From positions 186,001-250,000 of the forward strand of contig CAWARK010000006.1 in assembly GCA_963784415.1 (NCBI GenBank): 64,000 nucleotides of DNA, written 5' to 3'. The notes below the pieces were generated by a model, which saw nothing but the letters and a program-made list of their open reading frames with translations, was not told the origin of the DNA and searched no databases. Within the stretch, counting starts at the first letter, position 1. Each line of letters opens with the position of its first letter. Both the position numbers and the translations under genes were made by a program. This document shows positions 13,780-22,282 of this stretch, one piece after another. Origin of the DNA: UBA7672 sp963784415 (GTDB lineage Bacteria > Pseudomonadota > Alphaproteobacteria > Caulobacterales > Hyphomonadaceae).

Positions 13780-16720
13780 CGCCCTCGGCGGCCGGCTGAC
13801 GAGACGTTTCTTCCGGCGGCAAACCAGCGCGGCTGCGTAGCGTTGCGATTGAAAGCGCTCCGGGTTCGCCCTCGCAGACATCGCGGTCGGGATCCTGCCA
13901 TTCGGACCCCAGCAACTGGTCGGCCTGGATTTCCAGCAGCGAGAACCGGCGGCCATGCGCGCCCAGCAGCGTGTTGCACGCATCCACGGCGAGCGCGTTC
14001 CAGGTCTGGCTGAGCCTTGCGACATCCCACACCTTCACCGTGTGGTCTCCGCTGGCGGTGATGATGCGCTTCCCTGAAGCGTCGAACATAGCACTGTAGA
14101 CGGCATCGGCATGGCCGCTCAACGAGATGAGCAGGCGACCGTCCTCCGCATCCCAGATGCTAGCGGTCTTGTCCTGGTTCGCAGTGACGATACGCGTGCC
14201 GTCGGGCGAGAAGGCAGCCGATGAGATCCAGCCCTTGCCCGCATTCAGCGTCGCCAGTACGCGTCCATCGCTGATGCGCCAAACCTTTGCCGAGCCGTCA
14301 TCGCTGGCTGTGAGGATGCGCGCGCCGTCGGGAGAGAACATTGCGGTGCCGACGCCCGCGCCATGGCCATTCAGTGTTACGAGGACCTTGCCAGTCGCGA
14401 CGTCCCAGACTTTCGCCGACCTGTCTTCGCTGGCCGTTACGACACGCTTTCCGTCGGGCGAGAAAGCGGCGCCCCTGACCCAGTCACCATGCCCGACGAG
14501 AGCCTTTTCCATCCGCCCGCTGGCAACGTCCCAGATCATCGCGGCGTGATCCTCGCTGGCGGTCACAAGCTTTTTCCCGTCGGATGTAAACGCGACGCTG
14601 ATGACCCACCCCTCGTGACCCGTCAGCGTGCGCAGCTCGCGTCCATCGATGGCGTTCCAGATCCTGGCCGTACCGTCCTTGCTGGCGGTCGCAACCAGCG
14701 CGCCATCGGGGGAATAGGCCGCGCCGGAAACTTCGTTGGTATGTCCGGACAACGTGCTGACGACTGTGTTGCTACGGGCATCCCAGATCTTCGCGGTCTT
14801 GTCGGCGCTGGCCGTGACAAAGTGCTGACCGTCGGGTGAAAACTCCGCATACCAGACTTCAAGCCCATGCGCCTTGCCCGTGCTCAGCAGACGGCCATCG
14901 CCGGAGTTCCAGACCTTGGCGCTCTTGTCCCTGCTGGCCGTTAGAATGCGACTTCCGTCCGGCGAGAACACCGCTCCAAACACCGCTGCGCCGTGGCCGC
15001 TCAGTGTCGCAAGCGACTGGCCGGTGCGTGAGCTCCAGACCCGGGCCGTGCCGTCATCGCTCGCCGTGACGATGCGCGTACTGTCCGGGGAAAAGGCGGC
15101 GCTGCGCACGCCAAGACTGTGACCAGCATAACTTGCAAGCGCACGGCCGTCGCGCGCGTTCCAGACGCGCGCGGTAGTATCCACACTCGTTGTGGCCACG
15201 AGTTCGCCATCGGGCGAAAAGACGGCGCTCCAGACGCCGAGCTTGTGCCCCTTCAACACCAGCTGCTGTTTGCCCGACTGGGCGTCCCAGATTCTCGCCG
15301 TCATATCGTCGCTGGCGGTCACGATACGGCGCCCATCCGGCGAGAATGTTGCGCTATAAACTCCTCCCCCATGACCGCTGAGTGTTGCCAGCAGCTTTCC
15401 CGTCTCGGCATTCCAGACCCGCGCTGTCGCGTCATTGCTTGCGGTGACGATGCGGCGACCGTCGGGCGAATAGACCGCTGTCCAGACTTTCGCTGAATGA
15501 CCTTTGAGCGGGGCAACCAGATGCCCGTCGGCGGCATCCCAGAGGCTTACGTCGCCCTTGTCGTTGGCGGTAACAACGTGCGCACCCTGTGGTGAAAAGG
15601 AGATCGCGTTTATTGACGCACCCTGCCCCGCAGCATTGGCAATCAACGTTCCATCAACTGCATTCCAGATTGCCGCTTCACCGTTGGCGTCAGCAGTAGC
15701 GACACGCTGTCCATCGGATGAGAATGCCGCGTCGTTTACGCGTACGCTGCCGATCCGCAACGTATGAAGCAATCGGCCATCCGAGGCGTTCCAGATTTTC
15801 GCAGTTCCATCGGAGCTGGCGGTTACGATGCGGTCGCCCTGCCGTGAGTAGGCCGCGGCCAACACGCGATCATTGTGGATCAGCGACGGCAGGCTCTCGC
15901 CAGAGCTTTGCATTATCGCGCCAAGCGCCGCCTGATAGGCGTGGGCGTTCTCTGGCGACAGTCGCATCCCGGCAATCGCATAACGCGCGGCTGCAAGACT
16001 ATCCCCTTCGGACAATCGCTCCCACGCGCGTTCCGCAAAGAACCGGGTCAGGTTCGTCTGCGCAGTCTTTGCATTTTCATTGGCTCGCAGACCGAAAAAG
16101 ACGGCTGCGCCTGCCAGGATCGCGAATATGATACTCAAGCCTGCCGACGCCCCAACGATGAGGCGCTGCTGCTGTTCCGCGCGGCGGCGCTCTCGCCGCC
16201 ACAGGTCGTCAAAGTCGATACCAAGCAGCCCCGCGGCCAACCGGGCGCTAGCGCGCGATCGCCCATCCTTGCGGACATCAAGCCCGAGCGGCTCGATCGG
16301 GAGGGCATCAGGGTCATCCGGATCGACGCCAGCCCGAAGCGCTTTGGGAAAGCACTCCGTTTCCGGATCGCCCGAATTGGGAATGCCATCGACTATGACT
16401 GCGAAGACTTTTCGCGCGCGGCCCGTCCGCCGAAAGTGCTGAATCTCCGCCGCCACCCATTTCGATTTTGCCGAGCGCGGCGAACAAACGACGATGAGGC
16501 TTTCCGCGCTTTCGATCGCCCCTTCCACGGTCACCGCAATGTCAGCGGCAGCCGCCATTTCCTCGTCGTCGCGAAAGAACCGGCCAAGCCGGCGTGACGG
16601 CGGAAGGTCAACCGCGACGCCACGCGGAACACGGTACCCCTCCAGCCAGCCGTGGAGGCGCTTGCCCCACGCTGCGTCCTGCTGGGAGTAGCTGATAAAG
16701 GCGCGATAGGCTTTTGGCAT
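13766..16720 (-). CDS. TIR domain-transmembrane-WD40 repeat protein
   Basis: A 984-residue protein. Residues about 5-130 form a TIR-like domain (YRAFISYSQQDAAWGKRLHG; SPRSAKSKWVAAEI), with Glu92 at the position of the catalytic Glu of NAD-cleaving TIR enzymes. One membrane helix follows (about 187-211), then a helical linker, 15 WD40 repeats (about 280-900, each about 42 residues, typical core FSPDGRRIVTASDDGTARVW) and a 90-residue tail with Cys in DACNTLLG and RDVCEG. Fifteen repeats suit two 7-bladed propellers plus one. TIR-WD40 proteins occur in many bacteria, with roles in signalling or defence proposed but mostly untested. The ATG at 16720 is used; a TTG at 16729 with GGGAG just upstream is an alternative adding three residues. 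No other defence gene is adjacent. Confidence 0.85.
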   Translation of the reverse strand: MPKAYRAFISYSQQDAAWGKRLHGWLEGYRVPRGVAVDLPPSRRLGRFFRDDEEMAAAADIAVTVEGAIESAESLIVVCSPRSAKSKWVAAEIQHFRRTGRARKVFAVIVDGIPNSGDPETECFPKALRAGVDPDDPDALPIEPLGLDVRKDGRSRASARLAAGLLGIDFDDLWRRERRRAEQQQRLIVGASAGLSIIFAILAGAAVFFGLRANENAKTAQTNLTRFFAERAWERLSEGDSLAAARYAIAGMRLSPENAHAYQAALGAIMQSSGESLPSLIHNDRVLAAAYSRQGDRIVTASSDGTAKIWNASDGRLLHTLRIGSVRVNDAAFSSDGQRVATADANGEAAIWNAVDGTLIANAAGQGASINAISFSPQGAHVVTANDKGDVSLWDAADGHLVAPLKGHSAKVWTAVYSPDGRRIVTASNDATARVWNAETGKLLATLSGHGGGVYSATFSPDGRRIVTASDDMTARIWDAQSGKQQLVLKGHKLGVWSAVFSPDGELVATTSVDTTARVWNARDGRALASYAGHSLGVRSAAFSPDSTRIVTASDDGTARVWSSRTGQSLATLSGHGAAVFGAVFSPDGSRILTASRDKSAKVWNSGDGRLLSTGKAHGLEVWYAEFSPDGQHFVTASADKTAKIWDARSNTVVSTLSGHTNEVSGAAYSPDGALVATASKDGTARIWNAIDGRELRTLTGHEGWVISVAFTSDGKKLVTASEDHAAMIWDVASGRMEKALVGHGDWVRGAAFSPDGKRVVTASEDRSAKVWDVATGKVLVTLNGHGAGVGTAMFSPDGARILTASDDGSAKVWRISDGRVLATLNAGKGWISSAAFSPDGTRIVTANQDKTASIWDAEDGRLLISLSGHADAVYSAMFDASGKRIITASGDHTVKVWDVARLSQTWNALAVDACNTLLGAHGRRFSLLEIQADQLLGSEWQDPDRDVCEGEPGALSIATLRSRAGLPPEETSRQPAAEGVSRP
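14030..15880 (-). repeat. WD40-coding tandem repeats, about 126 bp per unit
   Basis: Fifteen in-frame units within the TIR-WD40 gene, recognisable on the plus strand by recurring forms of CCGTCGGGCGAGAA (Phe-Ser-Pro-Asp-Gly) and of TTCCAGAC or CCCAGAT (Val-Trp or Ile-Trp). The most similar units are in the middle. Such repeats can recombine, so unit number may differ between strains. Confidence 0.8.
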
Positions 16721-16917
16721 ACCCGCCAACTGGCTCCCGACCGGCAGTCGCCTGATGACGACCGACGACGATTAGCGGTGGATGTCAGAAGAGTCGATCA
16801 TCACCGGATGACGTGGCGCTCGGTCCGGGCGAGTAGACATGTCGCCGGTGGACTTCGTGACGCCGTGAGTCCAGCCTCTGCCCGATCGTGGCAACGGCAC
16901 AAAGGCAGGCGCTTCGC

Positions 16918-17955
16918 ATGACGCAACGTCCAAGCACTACGCGGCGCATCGTGCTGGCGGCACAAGCTGTCGGCGTGCCGACGCGCGAGACATTTCGAGT
17001 CGAAGAGGCGGTCCTGCCGTCCCTTTCCGAAAGCCAGGTCCTTACGCGCACGCTCTATTGTTCGGCCGATCCCGGCACCCGCTCGCGCCTATCTTCAGGA
17101 GCCAGCTACGCGCCGCCCCTGCGGATCGGCGATCCGATTGACGGGTTCGCAATTGGCGAGGTGATTGAAAGCGCCAACACGCGGTTCGTCGCCGGCGACA
17201 TCGTGGCGACAGGCGGCGGCTGGGCCGAGCACGCGGTCTTTCCGGGACGCGGCTACATCCAGAAGATTCCTCATACACGGCTTCCGCTGTCATACTGGAT
17301 TGGCGTACTCGGCGTTCCGGGCATGACAGCGTGGTTCGGCTTGAAGCGCGTCGCGATGATGAAGGCCGGCGACCGCGTTCTGGTGACGTCGGCCGCTGGG
17401 CCCGTCGGCGCGACCGCGGCACAAATTGCGCGCAGCTTCGGCGCCTCACGCGTCGTCGGCACGGCGAGCGGCGACGACAAGGCATCGTGGCTGCGCAACG
17501 AGGCCGGTCTCGATGCAATCGTCGACTACAAGGCTACGACGGACCTTGTCGCCGACCTGCAGGCAGCGAGCCCCGATGGCTATGACGTTCTGTTCGACAA
17601 TGTCGGGAATGCGATGATCGATGCCGTCATACCGCTTTTGCGCCCCGGCGGCCGCATCGTGATTTCGGGTCAGCTTGCAGATTACAACACGGCAAGCGGC
17701 AAAATCCCAGGCATTACCAACACGCGCTATTTCATTGCGAGCCGACTCCGCATGGAAGGGCTCGTCGTTTTCGACGATCTCAAGGCCTTCCCCGCCGCGC
17801 AGGAAGAGCTGGGCGCGATGATCGAACGGGGCGAAGTGAAGGTCCGCGAGCAACGTTATCGCGGCCTTGAGGCCGCGCCGCAGGCTTTCATCGATCTCTT
17901 TACGGACAACGCTTTCGGCCGTCGCATCATCGAGATCGGCGCGGAAGCAGGTTGA
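16918..17955 (+). CDS. NADPH-dependent medium-chain reductase (2-alkenal/curcumin reductase type)
   Basis: A 345-residue zinc-free medium-chain dehydrogenase/reductase. Features are the N-terminal GroES-like fold with LYCSADPGTRSRL, the helix GVLGVPGMTAWFGL, the nucleotide-binding AAGPVGATAAQIARSFGASRVVG and the family motif DVLFDNVGN. Members reduce alpha,beta-unsaturated ketones or aldehydes with NADPH. The ATG at 16918 is chosen (AGGC upstream); a GTG 30 bases earlier is weaker. It is the first gene of a co-directional run with an enoyl-CoA hydratase (11 bp away), an acyl-CoA dehydrogenase and a flavin monooxygenase-like gene, and so probably reduces an unsaturated intermediate in that pathway. 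It diverges from the TIR-WD40 gene. Confidence 0.85.
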   Translation: MTQRPSTTRRIVLAAQAVGVPTRETFRVEEAVLPSLSESQVLTRTLYCSADPGTRSRLSSGASYAPPLRIGDPIDGFAIGEVIESANTRFVAGDIVATGGGWAEHAVFPGRGYIQKIPHTRLPLSYWIGVLGVPGMTAWFGLKRVAMMKAGDRVLVTSAAGPVGATAAQIARSFGASRVVGTASGDDKASWLRNEAGLDAIVDYKATTDLVADLQAASPDGYDVLFDNVGNAMIDAVIPLLRPGGRIVISGQLADYNTASGKIPGITNTRYFIASRLRMEGLVVFDDLKAFPAAQEELGAMIERGEVKVREQRYRGLEAAPQAFIDLFTDNAFGRRIIEIGAEAG

Positions 17956-17966
17956 GGACCAATGTC

Positions 17967-18767
17967 ATGACGCCCGACTTCTCCCGGTATGAGCGCATCG
18001 TCGCGACACGAAGCGGACGCATCCTCACGCTCACACTCACGGCGCCCAATCCGGTCAACGCCGTCGACGGCCCGATGCACCACGAGCTTTCGCGTATCTT
18101 TCTCGATGCACAGGATGATCCGGAGAGCGATCTCATTGTGCTGACCGGCGCCGGCCGAGCATTCTGTGCAGGCGGTGACACGACGTGGTTCAAGACGCAC
18201 ATTGAAGACCCTGCTTCCTTCCGCGCGCTTGGACCTGAAGCGAAGCGGATCATTACTTCGCTGCTGGAGCTCGAAAAGCCGATCCTGTGCCGGCTCAACG
18301 GCGCTGCGGCCGGGCTCGGCGCAACGATCGCGCTGATGTGCGACGTCATCATTGCCTCAGACAAGGCGGTTGTAGGCGATCCACACGTGAAGGTTGGCCT
18401 CGTTGCAGGCGATGGCGGGGCAATCATCTGGCCGCAATTGATCGGATTTGCACGCGCAAAAGAGTTGCTCATGACCGGCGAGATGCTGACAGCTGAGCGA
18501 GCGTTCGCGTTCGGCCTCATCAATCACGTCGTGCCGCCTGACCAGCTCGACGCGAAAGTCACGGAAGTCGTGGACAAAATTCTTGCCAACCCCAAATGGG
18601 CGGTGCGCTGGACCAAGACAGCGACAAACATCCCGTTGCGCGCCCTCGCCGCGCAGATGCTCGATGCCGCAATGGCGTACGAGCTTCTGTCGAACTCGCT
18701 TGCCGATCGCCGCGAAGCCGTCGCCGCCTTTGTCGAAAAGCGGACGCCGAACCTGACGGGTGAGTGA
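17967..18767 (+). CDS. Enoyl-CoA hydratase/isomerase family protein
   Basis: A 266-residue crotonase-fold protein. The oxyanion-hole segments are present: GAGRAFCAGGD near residue 55 and the second loop LNGAAAGLGATIALMCDVIIA near 110-130. The usual catalytic-Glu region reads VGDPHVKVGLVAGDGGAIIWP, where a Gly-Asp pair stands where classical hydratases carry Glu, so the exact reaction (hydration, isomerisation or ring cleavage) is uncertain. The ATG at 17967 has GAGGA upstream; its TGA stop overlaps the next start as TGATG, indicating coupling with the acyl-CoA dehydrogenase. It is part of the 16.9-21.1 kb operon. Confidence 0.87.
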   Translation: MTPDFSRYERIVATRSGRILTLTLTAPNPVNAVDGPMHHELSRIFLDAQDDPESDLIVLTGAGRAFCAGGDTTWFKTHIEDPASFRALGPEAKRIITSLLELEKPILCRLNGAAAGLGATIALMCDVIIASDKAVVGDPHVKVGLVAGDGGAIIWPQLIGFARAKELLMTGEMLTAERAFAFGLINHVVPPDQLDAKVTEVVDKILANPKWAVRWTKTATNIPLRALAAQMLDAAMAYELLSNSLADRREAVAAFVEKRTPNLTGE

Positions 18768-19936
18768 TGATCGAGAACACACTTCCTGAACCTGAGCACG
18801 TGACGGCGCTCCGCACGCAGCTGCGCCGCTTCGTTGCGGAAAAAGCGCCGCGCGAAAAGCGGCGTGCATGGGACAAGGCGCACGACTGGCCGCGCGACCT
18901 GTTCCGCGAACTCTGCGATCTGGGCATGTGCGGCCTCACCATCGCCGAGGAACATGGCGGCCTCGGGCAGGACATCGTCGCCGCTGTTGCGGTTATCGAA
19001 GAACTCGCGCGCGCAGGTCCATTCCTCGCCGGACCATTCATCCACTGCGCCTTCTATGGCGGCATGAACATGTCGGAGAATGGCTCGTCTACGCAGAAGG
19101 CCGAACTGTTGCCCAAGCTCGCGCGCGGCGAGCTACTCTTTGCCTACGGCCTCTCCGAACCGGATGTGGGGGGCGACCTCTCCAGCGTGAAAACACGCGG
19201 GCATATCGACGGCGATACGCTGGTCATCAACGGCGCCAAGCGCTGGTGCACCGGCGCGGACTGGGCTGACTATATATACTGTCTCATTAATACCGCGCCT
19301 GAGGCGCCCCGCCGCGAGGCGCTGACGTTTGTGTTGATCCCCGGCAAGGCCAAGGGCGTCTCGACCACACCGATCGAACACACGAACCTGCGCTACACCG
19401 CCTCGAGTGACGTGCATTTCGATGACGTACGCGTGCCGCTGGACGCCGTCGTCGGCGGTCCTGCCAAGCTCAACAAGGCGTGGGGAATGCTTGCCGGCCG
19501 CGCGCTCGACGTAGAAAAGCTGGAGGTTGCTGCGTGCACGTTCGGCTTCGCACAGGCGGCGCTGGACGAGGCATGGACGTATGCACAGGAACGCGTGCAA
19601 TTCGGCAAGGCCATTGCCGGCCATCAGGCCGTGGCGCACCGCCTTGTAACTGCGCGTACGAAACTCGAAGCCTGCCGTCATATGCTCTACCACGCAGCTC
19701 ACCTGGCGAACGATGGCAAGCCGTGCGGTATTGAAACATCGATGGCGAAGCTCTTCATCGCCGATACGGGCGTGGAGATCGCGCTTGCCTGCCAGCAGGT
19801 GATGGGAGCTTACGCCTTGTCCGACGCCTATGACATCGACCGCAACGTGCGCGACCTGCTGGGCATGCCCATCGTCGGGGGATCATCGGACATGCAGCGC
19901 AACAATCTCGCGGGCTTGTGGAGGCTGAAGGGATGA
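18767..19936 (+). CDS. Acyl-CoA dehydrogenase family protein
   Basis: A 389-residue acyl-CoA dehydrogenase: N-terminal helices with LTIAEEHGGLGQDIVA, the FAD-side loop FAYGLSEPDVGGDLSSV, the beta-domain LVINGAKRWCTGADWAD and the C-terminal VMGAYALSDAYDIDRNVRDL ending in SSDMQRNNLAGLWRLKG. Compared with classical members the C-terminus lacks the usual EIxR pattern and reads SSDMQRNN, as in the branch working with bulky acyl-CoAs. The start overlaps the hydratase stop (TGATG), and its stop overlaps the next gene as ATGA, so translation of the three genes is coupled. The substrate is unknown; the company of a flavin monooxygenase suggests a cyclic or terpenoid acid. Confidence 0.87.
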   Translation: MIENTLPEPEHVTALRTQLRRFVAEKAPREKRRAWDKAHDWPRDLFRELCDLGMCGLTIAEEHGGLGQDIVAAVAVIEELARAGPFLAGPFIHCAFYGGMNMSENGSSTQKAELLPKLARGELLFAYGLSEPDVGGDLSSVKTRGHIDGDTLVINGAKRWCTGADWADYIYCLINTAPEAPRREALTFVLIPGKAKGVSTTPIEHTNLRYTASSDVHFDDVRVPLDAVVGGPAKLNKAWGMLAGRALDVEKLEVAACTFGFAQAALDEAWTYAQERVQFGKAIAGHQAVAHRLVTARTKLEACRHMLYHAAHLANDGKPCGIETSMAKLFIADTGVEIALACQQVMGAYALSDAYDIDRNVRDLLGMPIVGGSSDMQRNNLAGLWRLKG

Positions 19937-21081
19937 ACGATCTCGTCAGTCGCGCGCACGCCCTCGCAGGTAACATTGTCGCCGCCCGTCCGGAGATGGA
20001 ACGGCTGCGTCGCCTGCCGGACTCACTGGCCGCCGCGTTCCGCGATGCGCAATTCTATCGCCTCTGCATGCCGCGCGCTCATGGCGGCCTCGAAGCCGAA
20101 CCCCGCCTGGTCGTCGAGACCATCGAAGCACTGGCAGAGACGGATGCATCTGCGGCGTGGTGCGTGACGGTCAGCGCCATGACAGGCGCGTTCGGGGCCT
20201 ATCTCGATCCTGACACCGCCACCGCAATTTTCCCGAACCCTTCTCTGATTTTCGCTGGCGTCTACGCCCCGATGGGCAAGGCAATCGTCGAGGGTGACAG
20301 CTATCGCGTGACGGGGCAGTGGAAGTGGAACAGTGGCGGTCAGAACGCGACGTGGTTGTGCGGCGGCTGCGTGATCCATGAGAACGGCGCACCTCGCATG
20401 CTCACCGAGAAGATCCCGGATCATCGCATGATGCTATTCCCGGCCAGCGATGCCACCTTTCTCGACACGTGGTACACCTCCGGCCTTCGCGGCTCCGGCA
20501 GTGGAGACATGGCTGTCCGCGATCTGCTCGTGCCAAGATCCCATTCAGTCTCGCTCATCGCAGACAAACCCCGCATCAAGACACCATTATACGCCTTCCC
20601 GATCTTTGGACTTCTCGCGATCGGCATCGCCGCCGTCGCAAGCGGCAATGCGCGCGCCGCCTTGAGTGAGTTTGTCACCCTCGCCGCCGCCAAGCGCACG
20701 CCGACCGGCCGCACGCTCAACGATCGCGGCACGGTCCAGGCCGCCTACGCGGAAGCCCACGCGCGACTGCTGGCTGCGCGCGCACTCCTGTTCGCGGAAA
20801 TCGATGCGGCATGGGCCGAAGCCCAGTCCAACCCCGCCATTTCGCTGGAGCGGCGCGCTAATCTTAGGCTTGCAGCCACGCACATGACACGCACGGCGGC
20901 CGACGTCGTCAGAACCGTTCAGGATCTCGCAGGCGGCGCGAGCGTGTTCATGGCTGATCCATTGCATCGCCGCCTGGCGGACGCGCAGACAATCACTGCC
21001 CATATCATGACGGCCCCGGCCACCTACGAGCTCACGGGGCGGGCGCTGCTTGGGGTGCCGGTGTCTTCCGCCGAACTCTAG
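19933..21081 (+). CDS. Acyl-CoA dehydrogenase-fold flavin monooxygenase (HsaA/PigA-like group D)
   Basis: A 382-residue protein with the acyl-CoA dehydrogenase fold of flavin-dependent hydroxylases: N-terminal FYRLCMPRAHGGLEAEPRLVVETIEALAETDASAAWCVTVS, mid-domain YRVTGQWKWNSGGQNATW and a C-terminal helical domain (PF08028 type) with GNARAALSEFV and TYELTGRALLGVPV. The group includes two-component monooxygenases that take reduced flavin from a separate reductase; none is encoded next door. The ATG at 19933 follows GAAGGG and overlaps the previous stop. Its TAG shares CTAG with the stop of the convergent epoxide-hydrolase-like gene. It probably hydroxylates the operon's substrate. Confidence 0.8.
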   Translation: MNDLVSRAHALAGNIVAARPEMERLRRLPDSLAAAFRDAQFYRLCMPRAHGGLEAEPRLVVETIEALAETDASAAWCVTVSAMTGAFGAYLDPDTATAIFPNPSLIFAGVYAPMGKAIVEGDSYRVTGQWKWNSGGQNATWLCGGCVIHENGAPRMLTEKIPDHRMMLFPASDATFLDTWYTSGLRGSGSGDMAVRDLLVPRSHSVSLIADKPRIKTPLYAFPIFGLLAIGIAAVASGNARAALSEFVTLAAAKRTPTGRTLNDRGTVQAAYAEAHARLLAARALLFAEIDAAWAEAQSNPAISLERRANLRLAATHMTRTAADVVRTVQDLAGGASVFMADPLHRRLADAQTITAHIMTAPATYELTGRALLGVPVSSAEL

Positions 21082-21506
21082 GCAACGGCATCTCGCGCGA
21101 TCAGCACCCGCACGTGCTCTTTCATGCCCTCGCCCGCCTTCATCGCGGTGACGGCTCCCATGTCGAAATACTCGCGTAGACCGATGATTTTGCCATCGCG
21201 AAACTCGACCACGCCCGCATAGGGCGCCGAGACGAGCCGGCCTTCCGCCGACACGTATTCATCTACTCCCTCGACGAACAGACGCTCGCCCTTTTCCGCA
21301 TAGTCGAAGATACGCCACGTCACGTCGCCAACCTGCAGCGACATTCCCTCGAGCAGCTTACGCGCCTTCGCCTTCCCCTTGAGCGGCGGCGCGATCACGG
21401 CCGCGTAGTGCCAGACGATGTCGTCGTGCATAAAAGCCAATACGCCGTCGATGTCCTTGGCTTTCCAGGCGTTGATCAGGCCGAGCAAGACCCGAATTTG
21501 CGACAT
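21078..21506 (-). CDS. SnoaL/limonene-epoxide-hydrolase-like protein (NTF2 fold)
   Basis: A 142-residue cone-shaped NTF2-like protein. LLGLINAWKAKDIDGVLAFMHDDIVWHY and the final strand VVEFRDGKIIGLREYFDMGAV match the limonene-1,2-epoxide hydrolase/SnoaL group. In true epoxide hydrolases an Arg-x-Asp pair sits on the strand that here reads FVEGVDEY, so the Asp is kept but the Arg position is Gly. The activity is therefore doubtful; it may be an isomerase, cyclase or binding protein. AGAGG lies 8 bases before the ATG. It faces the catabolic operon, with shared CTAG stops. Confidence 0.78.
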   Translation of the reverse strand: MSQIRVLLGLINAWKAKDIDGVLAFMHDDIVWHYAAVIAPPLKGKAKARKLLEGMSLQVGDVTWRIFDYAEKGERLFVEGVDEYVSAEGRLVSAPYAGVVEFRDGKIIGLREYFDMGAVTAMKAGEGMKEHVRVLIARDAVA

Positions 21507-21706
21507 TTGCAGGCCTCTTTAAGGTAGGAACAGCTACGATCCTGCGCCGGCGCCATCAGCTTCGCAATGCAGCGCGCTGGCGCGATCTGGACCAGCGCGC
21601 GGCGTTTCCGATCGTACGGCAGGCGGCGCGAATTCATGTCACATTTTCGGTGTGGTTGCCCCGCAACGCCAAGACGCGCTACTCTCGTTGACGTGGCGGC
21701 GAAGTA

Positions 21707-22282
21707 ATGTCCAGAATCCTGAACGAGTTCGAGGCTGGAAAGCCTGCTTTGCGGCGCTACATAGCGCGCTTCTTCTCACGTGCGCAGGACATCGACGATA
21801 CCCTGCAGGAAACCTTTGTAAGGGCCTACGCCGCCGAGACGCGCGGCCCCATCCTGCTGCCCCGCGCCTATCTGTTCCGCGTCGCCAAGCATGTCGCCCT
21901 CAATGAAATCGCCCGTCGCAAGAATTCTGCAACAGAGTCGGTAGAGGATTTCCCCGATCCGGATGTCGTGGGTAGCGGAACCCAGCCCGGTGTGGAGCAG
22001 GAAGTGGATGGCAGGCGCCGCCTTGCCCTGTTTGCGAATGCTGTCGCCGCTCTGCCCAGCCAGTGCCGGAAGGTGCTCGTGCTGAAAAAGATCGAAGGCC
22101 TTTCGCAACGCGAGATCGCCATCCGTCTCGGCATCGCCGAAAGCACGGTTGAGAAGCATCTGGCCAAGGCGTTGCTGCTTACACGGGATTATATGGCCCG
22201 CCGCGACGCAAATATCGCAACGGAGTCTTCCGTTACGGAAGCAGCCGAGATACGCCGCCTCCGTACTGGAGATGCGGAATGA
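21707..22282 (+). CDS. FecI-type ECF sigma factor
   Basis: A 191-residue extracytoplasmic-function sigma factor. Region 2 contains DIDDTLQETFVRAYAAE (the DDxxQExF pattern that binds core polymerase) and region 4 carries LSQREIAIRLGIAESTVEKHLAKAL, a helix-turn-helix for the -35 element. No anti-sigma domain is fused. The start follows GGCGAAG. Its stop overlaps the fecR-like start as ATGA. With the FecR-like anti-sigma and an STN-bearing TonB receptor downstream it forms a complete cell-surface signalling cassette: the receptor senses its ligand, FecR relays, and the sigma factor switches on the receptor gene. Confidence 0.9.
   Translation: MSRILNEFEAGKPALRRYIARFFSRAQDIDDTLQETFVRAYAAETRGPILLPRAYLFRVAKHVALNEIARRKNSATESVEDFPDPDVVGSGTQPGVEQEVDGRRRLALFANAVAALPSQCRKVLVLKKIEGLSQREIAIRLGIAESTVEKHLAKALLLTRDYMARRDANIATESSVTEAAEIRRLRTGDAE

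Noticed and set aside
14030..15880. Regular repeats that might be a CRISPR array or satellite
   Set aside because: Units of about 126 bp keep the reading frame and encode WD40 blades; there are no short identical repeats with unique spacers.
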